Assembly (NCBI GenBank): GCA_023548195.1
Contig: JAJHZJ010000413.1
Location: forward strand, 15,621,941-15,685,940
DNA length: 64,000 nt
DNA from: Bettongia penicillata ogilbyi
Taxonomy: Eukaryota > Chordata > Mammalia > Diprotodontia > Potoroidae
Direction: 5' to 3'
Both the position numbers and the translations under genes were made by a program. The notes under the pieces were generated by a model that was not told where the DNA came from, made no database searches, and was given only the letters and a program-made list of their open reading frames with translations. Position 1 is the first letter of the stretch. The number at the start of each line of letters is the position of its first letter. This document shows positions 20,746 through 33,322 of the stretch, piece after piece.

Positions 20746-22977
20746 ACTGGGTCAAATAACTTTCATCAAAAGATTGACATTCTGGCCTATGGTTGAATGG
20801 TGAGCCAGGCTTACAATCTCACACTCTCCTTTCCTCCTAAAAAAATTATAGCAGACAATAAGAGGCAGGGAGCTCATTAGCTTATTGACCCTGGCATAAG
20901 CAAGGCTTTCCTGACTCTTGGGAAGTCAAGTACTTTTAATACTTGAAATGCTAATGTCTCATTGCCAACAGCTCAGAGGCTGAAGCAAATCATAATGAAC
21001 AAGCAGGAGAGTAGATATTTATCAACTTAGGCAGATAAGATGGAACATTACCTAATAAACAATAATAGACAGTTAATAAGAAGCAAAAAAATCAATAAGC
21101 TGTCAACTAGGATGCCAGTGCAATTCAACTAAGATGAAAAATATGAGCTTTTTTTAAAGTCCCAGTAAGTACTTAAGCAGCTGCATTCCAAATGAGTTAC
21201 AATTTATAGATGGCAGTCCAAAGGAGTCCTATAAATATAGAACTGCGGAATCCAGGCTGGTCAACATAATCCATGGATCATATGGGTATTGTGGGATCAT
21301 AATTTAAATTAGGCTATTCCAGATTTGTGTGTGGATATGAGGGTGTTTTAATAATCTTTGAGAAAAAACAAGTTTTGCTGCGCAGTATTGTTATTGTCCA
21401 ATAATTTCAATTTCCCTTTTCTCCATCACTTATCATGAGAACAATATTTCCAGGGGTGACCAAATTATTTCTCTTGATGTCCAAATTCTATATTGGTGAA
21501 CCTAAAGGTCTCTCTTTTATTATGGGAGCAAGAGTATTCTCTTTATTTCCAAATCAAACTCACCCCATGTTCTTTGCCTTTGGATATTTGCAGCAGTTAG
21601 GCCTCTTTTACATTTGTTGTCTTTTCTCTCTTTGAGATATTCATTTTATGCATCTGTGCATTATTTATTATATTTATGCTACTTCAGACTCATCTTTCAC
21701 TCTCTTTGATCCAGATATGACCGGAATATTGTCAAAAACCCTGGTCCTGAAGGTAAGAAGCCTGCTATCTGAGGCCCTGGACAAGTGAATGTTCCTCAGC
21801 GTGAGAGGGCATGGTGTCTGGCTCAATTTCTCTTTATTGCATTCTTCAATAATATTAAATCTTTTCATATGTTAAATTTCCCTTGTGCCCCTTCATATCC
21901 TCCTCACTCCCATTTCAAGGAACACTACATTACATCCTCCATGCATAACCACAAAAATAAATCTGGATTCCGTTTAGCCTTCTATTCAAGGATAGAGTCA
22001 TCTGTGCCCTTTATGTTTCTGGATATAAGAAAAAACACACTCCCTGCTAATTATTCAGTACATAAAGTGCTTTGGAATTTATAATGTCCATCCTACTCTT
22101 TAAGGTGACAACTGAAGGTATTCTGTATTGTACAGATGTGGTTGAATCTAAACTAGATTTTTTTGCATTTTCTGGACCACATTCTATCTACAATGCAATG
22201 CTGCATACATATCCAAAGAAAATGTCTCTCGATACTTAAGTTTTCAATCCACTTCTGTATGTTAAGTCCCTTTCTGTCTGTTAGTTATATATTTTCTATT
22301 TCAGCTTCATTTCTAAACTGGCCAGTTTAGGTATTCTCTACCTCTGTAGCTTTAATTTTTATATCATCAAATCATATTTCATTTTATTGCTTTTTACTTT
22401 TAGCTCAGTTATGGGACATATTCCGCAGAATCTATGTACCATGATAATATGAGCAATATAGCTATAAATAGGCTGGATAGAATAAATATATCAAATCCTT
22501 TCTAGATGTTGAAGGAGGTTGAAATAGTTTACTTGAAGTTATGTACTTGATGTTTATCCACAGAGAGATCCAGGTTTTTAAACTTCCTTCCTATAACCCT
22601 GCACATCTAATTAGTGAGCATTAACCTTATTTAGCCCATAATGAGACTTACTATTCTAACCCCTGACCATCTTTATGCCATGCCACTGAATACCCTTTGG
22701 AAGAAAGGTAAACTCTTCTTTCCTTTCCTATTCTAGGTCTGATATAGTAAGAATTGACTCTTTCACATCTAGCATGAAGGTGTCATTGTGCAGCCCATGG
22801 AGGATGTAGAATATCTCCCCCTACCCTTCACTAAGGGAGACTATAATTTCTGCTAAAACGGAAAGTTGGAGGTTGGAGCCAGAAGCTTAGCCACTCGCTC
22901 TCCTCAAATAGAGGAGTTACAGGGCTAGAATTTTATCTATTTGTTTCCTTAAGTCCCTTACTCAAAGAAACAAAAAG
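20746..22977. other. Long anonymous stretch
   Basis: 2.2 kb without a repeat, RNA or exon I can support. The longest frame (21785-22084, 99 residues on the plus strand) has no recognisable domain. It could hold old unrecognised repeats or unique sequence. Confidence 0.45.
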
Positions 22978-23105
22978 TCAAGTGCAAGTCATGTCATTAT
23001 TTATCTGATTGCATAGACTTTGGCAATGAAGGATGAACACACACAAGATTAGTTTAAGGACTGTTTAGCACATAATGCACTTAATAAATGGTTATTCATT
23101 CATTC
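22978..23105 (+). mobile_element. WSINE1-like tail, then L2 3' tail scrap
   Basis: 'gtcaagtgcaagtcatgtcat' at about 22978-22998 repeats the tail block of the SINE at 1651-1918. From 23065 'tagcacataatgcacttaat...' looks like the last 40 bases of an L2. Both are fragments. Confidence 0.5.
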
Positions 23106-24310
23106 AAATGGATTAAGCATATATTAATACTTTTTTCCAGTGTGCAAAGTATTCAAAACTACAACCTTCTCCACAAAGCTGGAAGCCTTTCTAGTATTAC
23201 TATACTCATAGCTTGTGGGTATTCAATAATCTTTGCTTTTTTCATGAAGATGTTTAGCTGTATCTAGTTGGTTAGTGGTAGAAAAATCATTTTGGAAGTC
23301 TGATTACACCTGAATAGAAGGATTCTCTAGATCTTACTCAGATTATACCACTTTAATTTACGTACACTTGAAAATTTGGAAATTGTTTTCCAACTACATA
23401 CTCTCTTTGTTCTTAGAATCAGTTGTGTTGGTTCACAAGGACAGTTGGATTTGGTGTTGATCAAAAGTTGCAGACACATAAAAATAGCAATTATTATGTA
23501 GAGGATAGGAAAAATCGAAAGTTTATATATCATAGAATAATCAGGAAATGGCTAATTCTCCTCTAACTCAAAATACTATTTTGTCCTCCATAGGAAAGTT
23601 TCCAGTGGGTCAGCAAGGATGTAGCTGCCTCCTCTCTAGGCTACATCCACTTTGAAACATAATGCATTAGTTTAATTCCTCTCTGTCTGTAGGCTCAGCA
23701 ATTAAAATAAATGTCTTCTACTACTGAAAAATATCAGAGTAAAAGATTTATAATAAGGTCCATAAATCATTCAGTCTTAAATAAAATGTGCCTGAGTAGG
23801 TTTAATATGTGTCAGAATTAAAGGAAATACTAACACTGAATGTTAAATTTGGTTTATCATAATGGGAAATGGACAAAGGTCAGAAATGAATCCTTAATAT
23901 TTGACAATGCATTTTGAATATTAAGTTAGATACAGTATAAAATGCAAATATTTGAAGAAAATGAGTTACTTCTCCCATTACCCACACATTATTGTCTTTC
24001 CTTGACATTTAGGGAAGGCCAAAATTATTATTAATCATAACAAAACAATTCTATTTCCTTATTTATTTAAAATATAGAACATTTTGTTCCTGCATATTTG
24101 GAATCAGAAATGATCTACGGTGACTGACTTAAATGAAAAGCCTAATTGTAAAATTCAGAGACTCCCACAAGAGAAACTATAGAGGCGAAGGTAAGTGAGA
24201 GTCAGCAATTAATAGACTGGGTTAAGGAAATTACTACAGTAGTAGTATGCCCTGTAATCGCCTCAGGAGTAAGATGTTATTAGACACAATATATACATAC
24301 ATGATATACA
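23106..24310. other. Long anonymous stretch
   Basis: AT-rich sequence with no supported feature. Confidence 0.45.
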
Positions 24311-24317
24311 ATGCACA

Positions 24318-24365
<48 letters not shown>

Positions 24366-24366
24366 A
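24318..24366. repeat. (CA)n(TA)n microsatellite
   Basis: About ten CA units followed by about thirteen TA units. Confidence 0.95.
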
Positions 24367-26225
24367 CACATCTCCATTTCCCTATGCCATTAATTTAGTA
24401 GGACTTTCTGCCAATTACCATTTGAAGGGAATGCAAAGAGAAGGAAACAGTTATTTATTAAGCAGCTACTTTGTGACAGGTACTCCACTAAGTTCTTTAC
24501 AAATGTATTCTCATTTGAGAAGATGTACCCTTGGAGATACCTGACATCCCTTTCAGGATCCCTTTCCAACAAAATTCTTTCCCTTTGTGTGATTAATATT
24601 ACTTCAATATTAATTCAATATGTTAATTGACATAGTTATCTCTTCATACATTTGTGTATATATGTGTGCATATAACTTGAGTGTATATACAGGTATATTT
24701 ATATATGCATGTGAATTTACATAGACACACAGAAAAGCATATGTTATATATGCATACACATGTATGCTTTCATGTATAATCTTGGGCAGTATTCTGTGAT
24801 TCCTCCTTTCTATCCTAATCAGTGGCACTCTTTATTGAAGTTCTAACTCTTATGTGTCATCTTGGTGCTGGGTTGACCATGGTTCTTGAGGGCTGTGCTG
24901 ATTGAACAGAAGTTTTGGAAAGTTCTTCCACAATTGATTGATTGACTGCTATTCTGTCGGTCAAGACACAGTCCACCTCTAAAGGCATGTGAAACACCAT
25001 TAATCCCTAATAGTATACACCTTGTATCCATTAAAAATTCCCAAGTTAGGATAGGTCACCTTAGTTGAATCTTGAAATGCAAACAGTTACATTTTAATAA
25101 ACTCTTTTTGCAACTTGGAAAAAGAAGTCTGATTCTTTTGGGATATTACATAATGTGAAATGCTCCCATGAACATGACAATATATTAAGTATATTCAATT
25201 TCAGTTGTTTGATCACTCAGTATATTACTGACATTGGGTTCTTCCATTTATCTATTTCTCACATAGCAGATCTTTCATTAACCTCTAGCATTATAGATAC
25301 AATACATACATATAGATATGACTTTTATTGAAATTATATTGAAGCAACAAATTTTATTATATTAATATTTTAAAACAATACTTCATTTTTTGCTTAAGTG
25401 TTTTCAAAAGACTCACATACATTTAAAATAGCTCTTATTTTTCATTCTCCAGTTTTAGAATAAAGAAACAGTAATTCAGGTAATAGAATACTTTGCTGCA
25501 TAAATTTAAAAGACATTTTAATATTTACACCTTATTTAGTACTAAATCACTTCCACATACGATTACAAATATGAGCATCTCAGATTACATTTCTATTGCC
25601 CCTTTAATATTTCAATCCTTTTACCACATTCCATTTTTCTTAGTTAACTTTTTATTGAATTGTCTTGTAAGGCTATAACAAACAATAAACTTTGAATTAT
25701 ACATGATTTAACACATTGCATAGTCCATTACTCAGTGAAAAAAATAACAAATACGTCTAATAAAAAATTTCCTCCTCCCCTGGGACCATAAACAGCATCA
25801 TTATTCTAGGATGCCATGGACATATTAAAACTTGATCAGTCTATCACTGTATCCTTAGATTCTCAAAAGCCTGTAACTATAAATCAGTTCTAACATGAAA
25901 TTAAGAGATATGTGCAATTACCTATTTTACTAGATGAGAGCAGATTGCATCTCTTCATTTATATCACCGTGGATGCTGCTTACATCTACAAAATAATGTT
26001 CACCTATTCACACCCTATCAAGCAATTCTTAATGGTACATAGTAGAAGTAAATAGAGACAAAAAGTTGAGCACATCCCATTTTGACCTGCTAATGGTTCA
26101 TCAACAAAAAAAGAAAATTAAGCATTAAATGGTTGGTTTTATATATGCATGTATAAGGAAACCTGATTTTTGCTATGCCAAAGTAATGGCATGGAAAAAA
26201 AAATTATGAGTAAATCAAAATATGG
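24367..26225. other. Long anonymous stretch
   Basis: 1.9 kb without a supported feature; a weak TATG/CATA patch lies at 24650-24770. A 62-codon minus frame at 24843-25031 has unremarkable composition and no domain that I recognise. Confidence 0.45.
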
Positions 26226-26300
26226 CTGAGGAATATGAGGCAAGCAGAGTTTATGTAAGCTGCTCAGGGTTACACAGCTAGTAAATATCTGAAAATGTTA
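26226..26300 (-). mobile_element. MIR/MAR1 SINE scrap
   Basis: 'ctgaggaatatgaggcaag', 'gctcagggttacacagctag' and 'taaatatctga' are complement words of a MIR or MAR1 core. Confidence 0.55.
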
Positions 26301-27720
26301 AGCAGAGACAGAAAAGCATATTACATAGTAACTATAACAGTTTAATTGAACCACAACAAAAACAATCAGAATTGAATGTTGTAAAATTATTTTGCAAAAC
26401 AAAACTTGGCCCAAAATAAGGGATATGAGAAGAATTCTTTTCCATAACCCTCAAGCCCCAATCCTCCATTTCTTTGCAGAGACAGTGATCTATGGAGTGG
26501 ATCCTTGAATATAATGGCAGACATTTTCAATGTTTTAACTGTTTTTGTTTTGCTGATACCTCCCCCCCTTTTACTTTTCTTTTTTTCCAAAATTAGAGAC
26601 AGCATGCAGGGAGACATATAGGCAATATAAAACCAAAGAAATCATTAAAAGTCTATTACCAATATTTTTAAGAATAATTTATGTTCTTTCAAGAATATTT
26701 TAGATGAAAAATGAAAATAGAGCAGATAAGTTTTCATAAATGATTTTCTTCAGCAGTTTATATCCTCACACTTACATAATTTTACTGAAAAATTCAGAGA
26801 ATACAAAAATTTCTGCTATTTTTGTTACAGAAAAAAAACCTCATTTAACTGGGTAGACCAATTTAGCTTTAAAGACTATTTGCTAATAAAAATTTTTTTG
26901 TGCGTGTTTTTAGATCATGAAAAATTCCTTAACATATGCAATCATAGAAATAACTGCTTTATGATTCTGATTAGTGATTTAAGTGAGATATAAAATGGGG
27001 AGTTGGATGAATATATAATGGTATGAATGTAATTAATAACCCTGAATAATATTTCAGGTGATTCCAATATGCATAAAATAAAACTTCCTTCTATAAGTGG
27101 ATTAATACCAGAGTTTACCAAAATGAATTATGTAGCTCTAGTTCTTTGCCATAATGGTTCTCTAGGCACCCAGGAGGAAAAGTCAGACATTTAAGTATAT
27201 TCACATCTAAGAATATGTTTTCTGTTCAAAACAAAAGTGGAAAACATTAACGACCTCGGTGTATAATCTCTAGGCAAGCATATTTCTTTCTTCCAGAACC
27301 AACGATCTTGGTGGTTGTCACCTCTGGGTTCAGAACTATATCAGATCAATTAAGCACTAAAAACTCTTCATTTCTATGATCCTGAGGGTTTATATGTTTT
27401 TGACTCTTGATAAGAAAAAAAAGGAAATCCAGAAAAAGAAACTTTATCTTTTCACAATGATATTCAACTTAGTAATATCCTCCTCAGTCTCAGAGCTGCC
27501 AAAACCTCTAAGATATTATGTCCTCATGCACTGAATTTCTTTCTTCTTGTTTCCCAGAGAGACTAATTCTCATGCTTTAATTGTATTACCTGTTCCTTAA
27601 CACATTCTCCTCTTCCCTTACATCCTTGAATTCTCTAGGTCTATTCTTTTTTTCCCAAATCTTTCCCCAAAATCACCTGCCTTTTTCCATTCACTTCCTT
27701 CATAGATGTCCTAAGATTAA
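26301..27720. other. Long anonymous stretch
   Basis: No repeat, exon or RNA that I can support. Confidence 0.45.
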
Positions 27721-27724
27721 ATAT

Positions 27725-27905
27725 TAAGAATGGCAATGGACCTCAGAGATAATATAATCTACTCATATTTTACAGGTAGGAAACTGAGATTTAGTGAGGC
27801 GAATAACAGCTGTGACAACAGAAAGGTCGTAAAGGACAAAGCAGGGATTTGAACTCAACGTCTTTTGTCTTCAAGTTCAACATTCTTTCCACTCTTCTAC
27901 TCTGT
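27725..27905 (-). mobile_element. MIR-type SINE
   Basis: Complement text: 'ggcaatggacctcagagataat', 'attttacaggtaggaaactg', 'gcagggatttgaactcaac', 'ctttccactcttctactctg'. Confidence 0.75.
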
Positions 27906-27944
27906 CACTATGTGAGAGTATGATTTAAAAAAAATACAATTATA

Positions 27945-28155
27945 ATGTTTAATATTTACAAAGATTCTGCATACTATTTAATCCTTTCAACAATCTTATG
28001 AAGTGGGTGCTAATATTATTCCCATTTTACAGATTAAAAAGACTGAGATTGACAGAATACAAATGAGTTTTCCAGGGTCATGTACCTAGTAAGGGTTTGG
28101 GGTAGGAGCCAATTCTATGTCAACCCCATTTCAAATGCCATACTCTCTCATTTGT
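27945..28155 (-). mobile_element. MIR/THER1-type SINE
   Basis: Complement text: 'tacaaagattctgcatac', 'caacaatcttatgaagtggg', 'ttcccattttacagattaaa', 'ccagggtcatgtacctagta'. Confidence 0.78.
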
Positions 28156-28559
28156 GTCACATAGACACCTCATGCATTTCAAAAGTCCATGAATTCCCTT
28201 ACCATCAGATAAAAGTAGAGGTAAGTGTATTCAGCAATGTCTAACCAAGGATGAAGAAAACAAGAAACAATTTTTGCTGATTGACCATATAATCTAACTG
28301 TATGTCATAATCAATCACAGAACTTACATGAAACTGCAAATATGGGAGTTGGTTTTGCCCATCCTACTTGGAGAGAACCAAAATGGCATCACTACAGGGT
28401 ACAGTGTGCTTGACTATGCCTGATCATTCTAATATGGGTTCAAAAAGCTCTACCACAGGTCAGGCACAAATAATTTTTATGAACACTTGGAATGCAGATG
28501 TCTCTATGTTTGTGCATCTCACACTTTTTTTGAGTTACTGCAATATTGTTTTGTTCATA

Positions 28560-29215
28560 TAGCATAGTCATTTCTTTGATGTAAGTGTGCCATGCCAGTT
28601 AGTCCTGTGCCAATGTCTCCCATGTCTCACAATCCATTCCAAAGTTATTCAGAGAGACCTTAAGAGTCCCCTTGTATCTTTTCCTCTGTGAGTATGAGTT
28701 TTCCTTAAAACAATCTTTTAGGCAAATACGTGTTGGACATTCAAACACTGTGGTCAGTCTATCAGAGTAGTATTCTCTGTGGTAGAGTTTGTATGTTTCA
28801 CAATTCAGCTGGAGAAAGGACTTCAATGTCTGGGATCTAATCTTTCCAGCTGATTTTCAGAATCTTATGAAGACAGTTCAATTGGAAGTGGTTAAGTTTC
28901 TTGGCATGTCACTGATATACTGTCCAAGTTTCACAGTCATACAGTAATGAGATCAACACAATGGCTCCGTAGACTTTAAGTTTGGTAAAGAGCCTAACAC
29001 CTCTTCACTTCTACGCTTTGCTTTGGAGCCTCCCAAATACAGAGCTTCATCAGAGTCAGCTTCATCATCTATGTGTAACATCCCTGGAAAGTAAGTGAGC
29101 TTATTCACAACATTTAAAATGTATTCATTTACTATAACCAATGGTTCCACATACGGGTGATGTGGTGCTGATTGGTGGAGAGCTTCTGGGTTTTTTTTTT
29201 ATGGTGTTAAGCATC
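28560..29215 (-). mobile_element. RTE/BovB-type LINE, C-terminal part
   Basis: A remnant of the C-terminal region of an RTE-clade reverse transcriptase protein. On the minus strand two frames carry its words. At 29150-28953 there is NKLTYFPGML followed by an HIDDEADS-like segment and LGGSKAKRR. At 28826-28599 there are KLYHREYYSDRLTTVFECPT, KGTLKVSLNNFGMDCETW and LAQD. The intervening 130 bases ('gtccaagtttcacagtcatac', 'tcttatgaagacagttcaatt') also fit. The RT catalytic part is not present. A second scrap of the same family is at 48960-49050. RTE elements of this type are common in marsupials. Confidence 0.8.
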
Positions 29216-29329
29216 AGATCAAAATATGGTAGGCATATGCAAATGTAGTAGGCATAATTATTAGCTCCTTCAGAGTCCTCCCAAATATCATACATACATA
29301 GACAATTATTTGGAGAAATAACACTTGAA

Positions 29330-29590
29330 GCTTCTCAATCACTCAATAAGCATTTACGAAACACAAGTTATGTGCTAATAACTGCACTAACAACTGGATA
29401 TACAAATAGTCCTTGTTCTTGAGTACTTAAAAGGGGAGGACAACATTCAAACAATGTACAAACAAACTATATATAGTATTAATTAGAGATATCAACTGAG
29501 GGAAGACACTAGAATTACAGGGACAAGGTCAGGAAAATCTCTCTAGCAAGCCTGTTATTAATCAGGGAAGTAGAAATAAAACTCTACCTT
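29330..29590 (-). mobile_element. L2 3' region
   Basis: Complement L2 tail: 'tcaataagcatttacgaaac', 'caactggatatacaaatag', 'caaactatatatagtattaa', 'atcaactgagggaagacact'. Confidence 0.7.
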
Positions 29591-29985
29591 GAGTGCTACA
29601 GGAAAAAGAGAAAGTTAGTTTGTAATGCAAGCTGTAACATCAACTTGTACTCTCCTCATACTTCCACAATGAGCAGAACAGATTAAACCATATGACATAT
29701 TTTTAGAACTCTTGATAAGAGCAGCATATAGACAAGGATCGCTGTATTGCATTGGGTTAAATCAGTTTCAGTTAAGAAAGTTTCAATTTTTTTTCTCAAG
29801 GTCAAAATAACTTCTAGATGCTAATGTGGTTTTTGATGCTTTTTTTTTCTTCTGTGGGAGTATATGCTTCTTTCCAATTGTCTGTTATTAACTTTAGCCT
29901 GAAAATTTCAGAATCTTGTTCCCATGATTCCAAAGGCTATTACAATGAGAGGAATTAATTTTAGAATGAATTACATTTTATGACG
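29591..29985. other. No recognisable feature
   Basis: Anonymous sequence up to the next SINE. Confidence 0.45.
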
Positions 29986-29987
29986 GT

Positions 29988-30238
29988 AGTTAGGTGCTAT
30001 ACTGGATAGAATGCAGTGCCTAAAATCGGGAAGACTCATCTTCCTGATTTTAAAACTGGCCTCAGACCTTTACTATCTGTATGACTCTGGGCTAGTCATT
30101 TAACACTGTTTACCTCAGTTCCTTATCTGTAAAATGAACTGGTGGAGGAAATTGCGAACCACTCTAATATCTACCAAGGAAACCCCAAATAGGTCATAAA
30201 AAGTTGGACACAACTAAAACGGCTGAATAACGACAAAA
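29988..30238 (+). mobile_element. MAR1-type SINE
   Basis: Sense MAR1: 'tagttaggtgctatactggat', 'gggctagtcatttaacactg', 'tacctcagttccttatctg', 'ggaggaaattgcgaaccact', 'ggacacaactaaaacggctg'. Confidence 0.85.
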
Positions 30239-30740
30239 TGTCTTATGAATGAAGTTGTTTTCCTTTGGGCTACAGTTTATTGTCATTTCAAAACATATGT
30301 ATATATGTATATATTGCATATATCTAGTGATCAAAATCACATATATCACTATATATAGTGATGTCTAGCTCTTGAATACAGGTTTTATATTATTTTGTTT
30401 TAGAAAGTGTAATAATAAGTAATAGAGTCATGAAGCATGACCATAAAAAAAATAGAGAGCAGATCATTCCAACAACTTCTTCTCCCTTACATTCCAATTA
30501 ATTGCAATAGAAAAGAGCTTGAATCCTGGAGTCAATAGACTAGTGTTCACTGTAAGGGCTGACAATAATTGAGCATTTGACTTTTGGCAAAACATTTAAT
30601 CTTATCTGAGATTCATTTTTAATTTTTGTTTAGAATTTAATTCAATAAAATAAATATTTCTTAAGGGATCCAATGACAAAAAGAAAAAAAAAGACCATGA
30701 TTCTAGGAGTTTTACTTTTTTTTTAGGAGACTAAGTTAAG
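30239..30740. other. No recognisable feature
   Basis: AT-rich; includes a small TATG patch near 30296-30360 and a possible L2-tail scrap near 30645-30680. Confidence 0.4.
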
Positions 30741-30744
30741 TGGT

Positions 30745-30772
30745 ATACACACACATATACATATTGCATACG

Positions 30773-30810
<38 letters not shown>

Positions 30811-31025
30811 TATATATACACACCTGTGCATGAAAATATACATATACATACAAGCACACACATATATAGACAAATGCATAAATGGATATGATAGATTTCT
30901 CTATAGATACACACACATATGTGTGTATATATTTACACACATATGTGTATGTATATATGTATGTATATGTATACACATATGTGTATGTATATACACACAC
31001 ATATATATGTATATATATTTCTATA
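30745..31025. repeat. Compound (CA/TA/TG)n microsatellite
   Basis: CA, TA, CA, then several TG/TA blocks over 280 bases. It generates Tyr/Ile/Val/Cys-rich open frames in both directions (up to 100 residues), which are artefacts. Confidence 0.95.
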
Positions 31026-31688
31026 TTCTCAACTTCTGTTGAATGTATGGTGAGGGCTACACAGTTGCTACTTCCTTATTCTCTATCTTTCTTAAGGAAA
31101 ATAGAGCAGCAGAATCTCCTTGTGTTCTGTTACCCTCACTGTGCCTAGGGCAGTGCTTAGCTGAATAATAAAGATCAGCATTGTCTACTATCTGGAGTGC
31201 TTCAAGTTGCTGCAATCTAAAAAGAATGATGAGGTTTGACAGTGGCACTTTAGAACTGATGACTCCTTGGTGAGATCAGAGTGGCTCTTGATTCTTTTAG
31301 ATCTTGGTTCCATTATTTTCTGAATGGACACAAACTAGCTCCTTAACAATCACTGGATAAGTACTTATTGAAGGACTGATTCATTTTGGCATTTTAAGTT
31401 AATATTTCCATAATATATTTCAATAACAAGAGAATAAGAATCATTTATTAACCCTCTAAGCTGCCTCTACTATAGTCTTTCAAATTCTCTCCACCTAAGT
31501 GGCTGCACGGCTGGTGAGGGTTTAGGAAAAGACAGATGGCACAGGACCCCCATGGTTCGACCCCAGCTCCATCCTCCCCACTCCTGTTACCTGGTTTGGT
31601 ACACATGTTAATATTGTGAATATCTCAGACCTGACACCTTGTTTTTATAATTATGAACTTTATTGTACCAAAATTAATAAGTGTGTCA
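31026..31688. other. No recognisable feature
   Basis: Anonymous sequence. A box-B-like 'ggttcgacccc' occurs at about 31554, considered and rejected as a tRNA. Confidence 0.45.
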
Positions 31689-31689
31689 C

Positions 31690-32135
31690 TTAATAAGAAT
31701 TTATGAAGCCTTCACTATATACCATGCATAGCCCTACTTGTGGGGATAGAAAGAAAAACAAAAAATATGATCTCTGTTCTCAAAGAGCTCACCTTCTAGT
31801 GGGGAGAGGAAGAACATAATTATGCTCATACAAGTTATAAACATCATAAATGGAAGGTAACCTAAGAGGAAGGAACTGAGAAGGGAAGGGAGCAGAAAGT
31901 CTCCTCCACAAAGTGAGATTTAATATAGATATGAAGGAAGTCAAGAAAGCAAAGAAATGAAGAGGGGGAACGTGGCAGGGATACTGAACACTCAGTGAAA
32001 AGACAGAGTCTAAAGTCAGAATGTCAAGTAGGGGAAACAACACAAATGCCATTATATATCCATGAAGGGGACCAAATATAAGAAGAGAACGATGTGAAAG
32101 ACTTTGCTTTGTGTGTATTTGTTTGCACGTTCTTT
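31690..32135 (-). mobile_element. L2 3' region
   Basis: Complement L2: 'tatgaagccttcactatatac', 'cttgtggggatagaaagaaaa', 'caaagagctcaccttctagtg', 'gaaggaagtcaagaaagcaa', 'acactcagtgaaaagacagag'. Confidence 0.72.
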
Positions 32136-32137
32136 TT

Positions 32138-32745
32138 TTCATTAGATCCTTGAGGGTAGGGATTGCCTTTTGCTTCTTTTTGTATATCTGGGGGTTTGTG
32201 GCAACATTTCTTTCTTAAGGACCATGGCTGATACCCAAATCTGTCTGGCTGCCATTGATTGGCCAACAATAGGTCCCAAGTCAAGCCCAATTTGGTCTCT
32301 GTTTGTGTCCAGATTAGCTCAGAGTGAATGTAAATAACATTTCTTTCTGTTTTGGCCAGAAATACTGAGGGTCTTCCCTCCAAGATTGATTTTTTGACTC
32401 ATTTCTTACCTAGTCTTAATGATTGAATGGGTGTCGTTTCAGTCGAGCTGACACCTGGGAAAGACTTGAGCTCAAAAAGCCCAAGATTTCCCACTGCATG
32501 CTGGGCCATTTCCAGTCTTTCTCATTTATCACTCGCCGCTGGACCCAGATGGTTCCAGAGGGGAAAGTGAGGCTGGTGACCTTAAACAGTCCTCCCTCGA
32601 ATAAATCCAATTCACTTCAATATCATGACATCACCTTCCTGATGGCGTGGTCCTCTTGAGAATGAAGGACAAACTACACCCCCAGCTCTTAGTACTGTAC
32701 CTGGTACATAGTAGATGCTTGTTAAATGTTTATTGATTGTCCCTT
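32138..32745 (+). mobile_element. L2 3' end split by a SINE
   Basis: 'cattagatccttgagggtagg...' at 32138-32195 and 'cagctcttagtactgtacct...gcttgttaaatg' at 32684-32745 are the two halves of one sense-strand L2 tail. The SINE at 32196-32683 sits between them. Confidence 0.75.
32196..32683 (+). mobile_element. WSINE1-like SINE, long form
   Basis: About 490 bases. The last half ('gccatttccagtctttctc', 'ctggacccagatggttccag', 'agtgaggctggtgacct', 'atgacatcaccttcctgatg', 'gagaatgaaggacaaac') matches the body of the SINE at 1651-1918 but ends farther downstream. The first half ('aaggaccatggctgataccc', 'gattggccaacaataggtcc', 'ttaatgattgaatgggtgtc') is absent from the other copy, where a tRNA-like head stands instead. 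So the two copies share a 3' part with different 5' parts. Family name is from memory. Confidence 0.65.
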
Positions 32746-32934
32746 ATCAAGAGCAACTTATAATTAAGGATTTTTCCCAATTAATTATTTCTCACATAAT
32801 TTTAATTATAGCCATCTTTTAGTTTTGCAAAAATGTGTATTCACAATTTCCTGCTTTATCTTTACGATCAGGTCTATCTCTTAAGTAAGAGCTCTTCTTC
32901 CAGCCATTGTTATGAAAGATGACTCCATGCTTGT

Positions 32935-33068
32935 TCTTCCTCCTCCTCCTCCCCCTCCTCCTCACCTTCTTCTCCTTCTCCTACTCTTCCTCTTTCCCCT
33001 CCTCCTCCTCCTCCTTCTTCTCTTCCTTGTCCTTCTCCTTTTCTTTGTCCTTCTCCTTCTTCTTCCTC
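32935..33068. repeat. (CCT/CTT)n pyrimidine tract
   Basis: CTC and CTT triplets, nearly pure pyrimidine on the plus strand. Confidence 0.92.
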
Positions 33069-33322
33069 TAGCAATTAGATGACACACTGAATAGAGTGTC
33101 AAGTCTGAAATCAGGAAGACTCATTTTACTGAGTTCAAATTTAGCCTCAGACACCTACTAGTTGTGCAAGTCTAGGAAAGTGATTTAGCTCAGTTTACCT
33201 CAGTTCCTATTCTGTAAAATGAGCTATAGAAGGAATGACAAACCACTCCAGTAGACATGTCAAGAAAATCCCAAATGGGTCACAAAGAGTCAGAGAAAGG
33301 ACGGAACAGTAATGACATTCCT
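33069..33322 (+). mobile_element. MAR1-type SINE
   Basis: Sense MAR1: 'tagcaattagatgacacactg', 'gaagactcattttactgag', 'tacctcagttcctattctgt', 'tgacaaaccactccagtaga', 'atcccaaatgggtcacaaag'. Confidence 0.85.

Noticed and set aside
30723..31148. Several Tyr/Ile/Val/Cys-rich frames on both strands
   Set aside because: Compound CA/TA/TG microsatellite read in different frames.
31495..31570. Possible tRNA or pol III gene ('tggctgcacgg' as A box, 'ggttcgacccc' as B box)
   Set aside because: Spacing is plausible, but the T-stem pairs at only three of five positions, the acceptor ends do not pair and no D or anticodon arm could be drawn. Chance or a very old tRNA-derived scrap.
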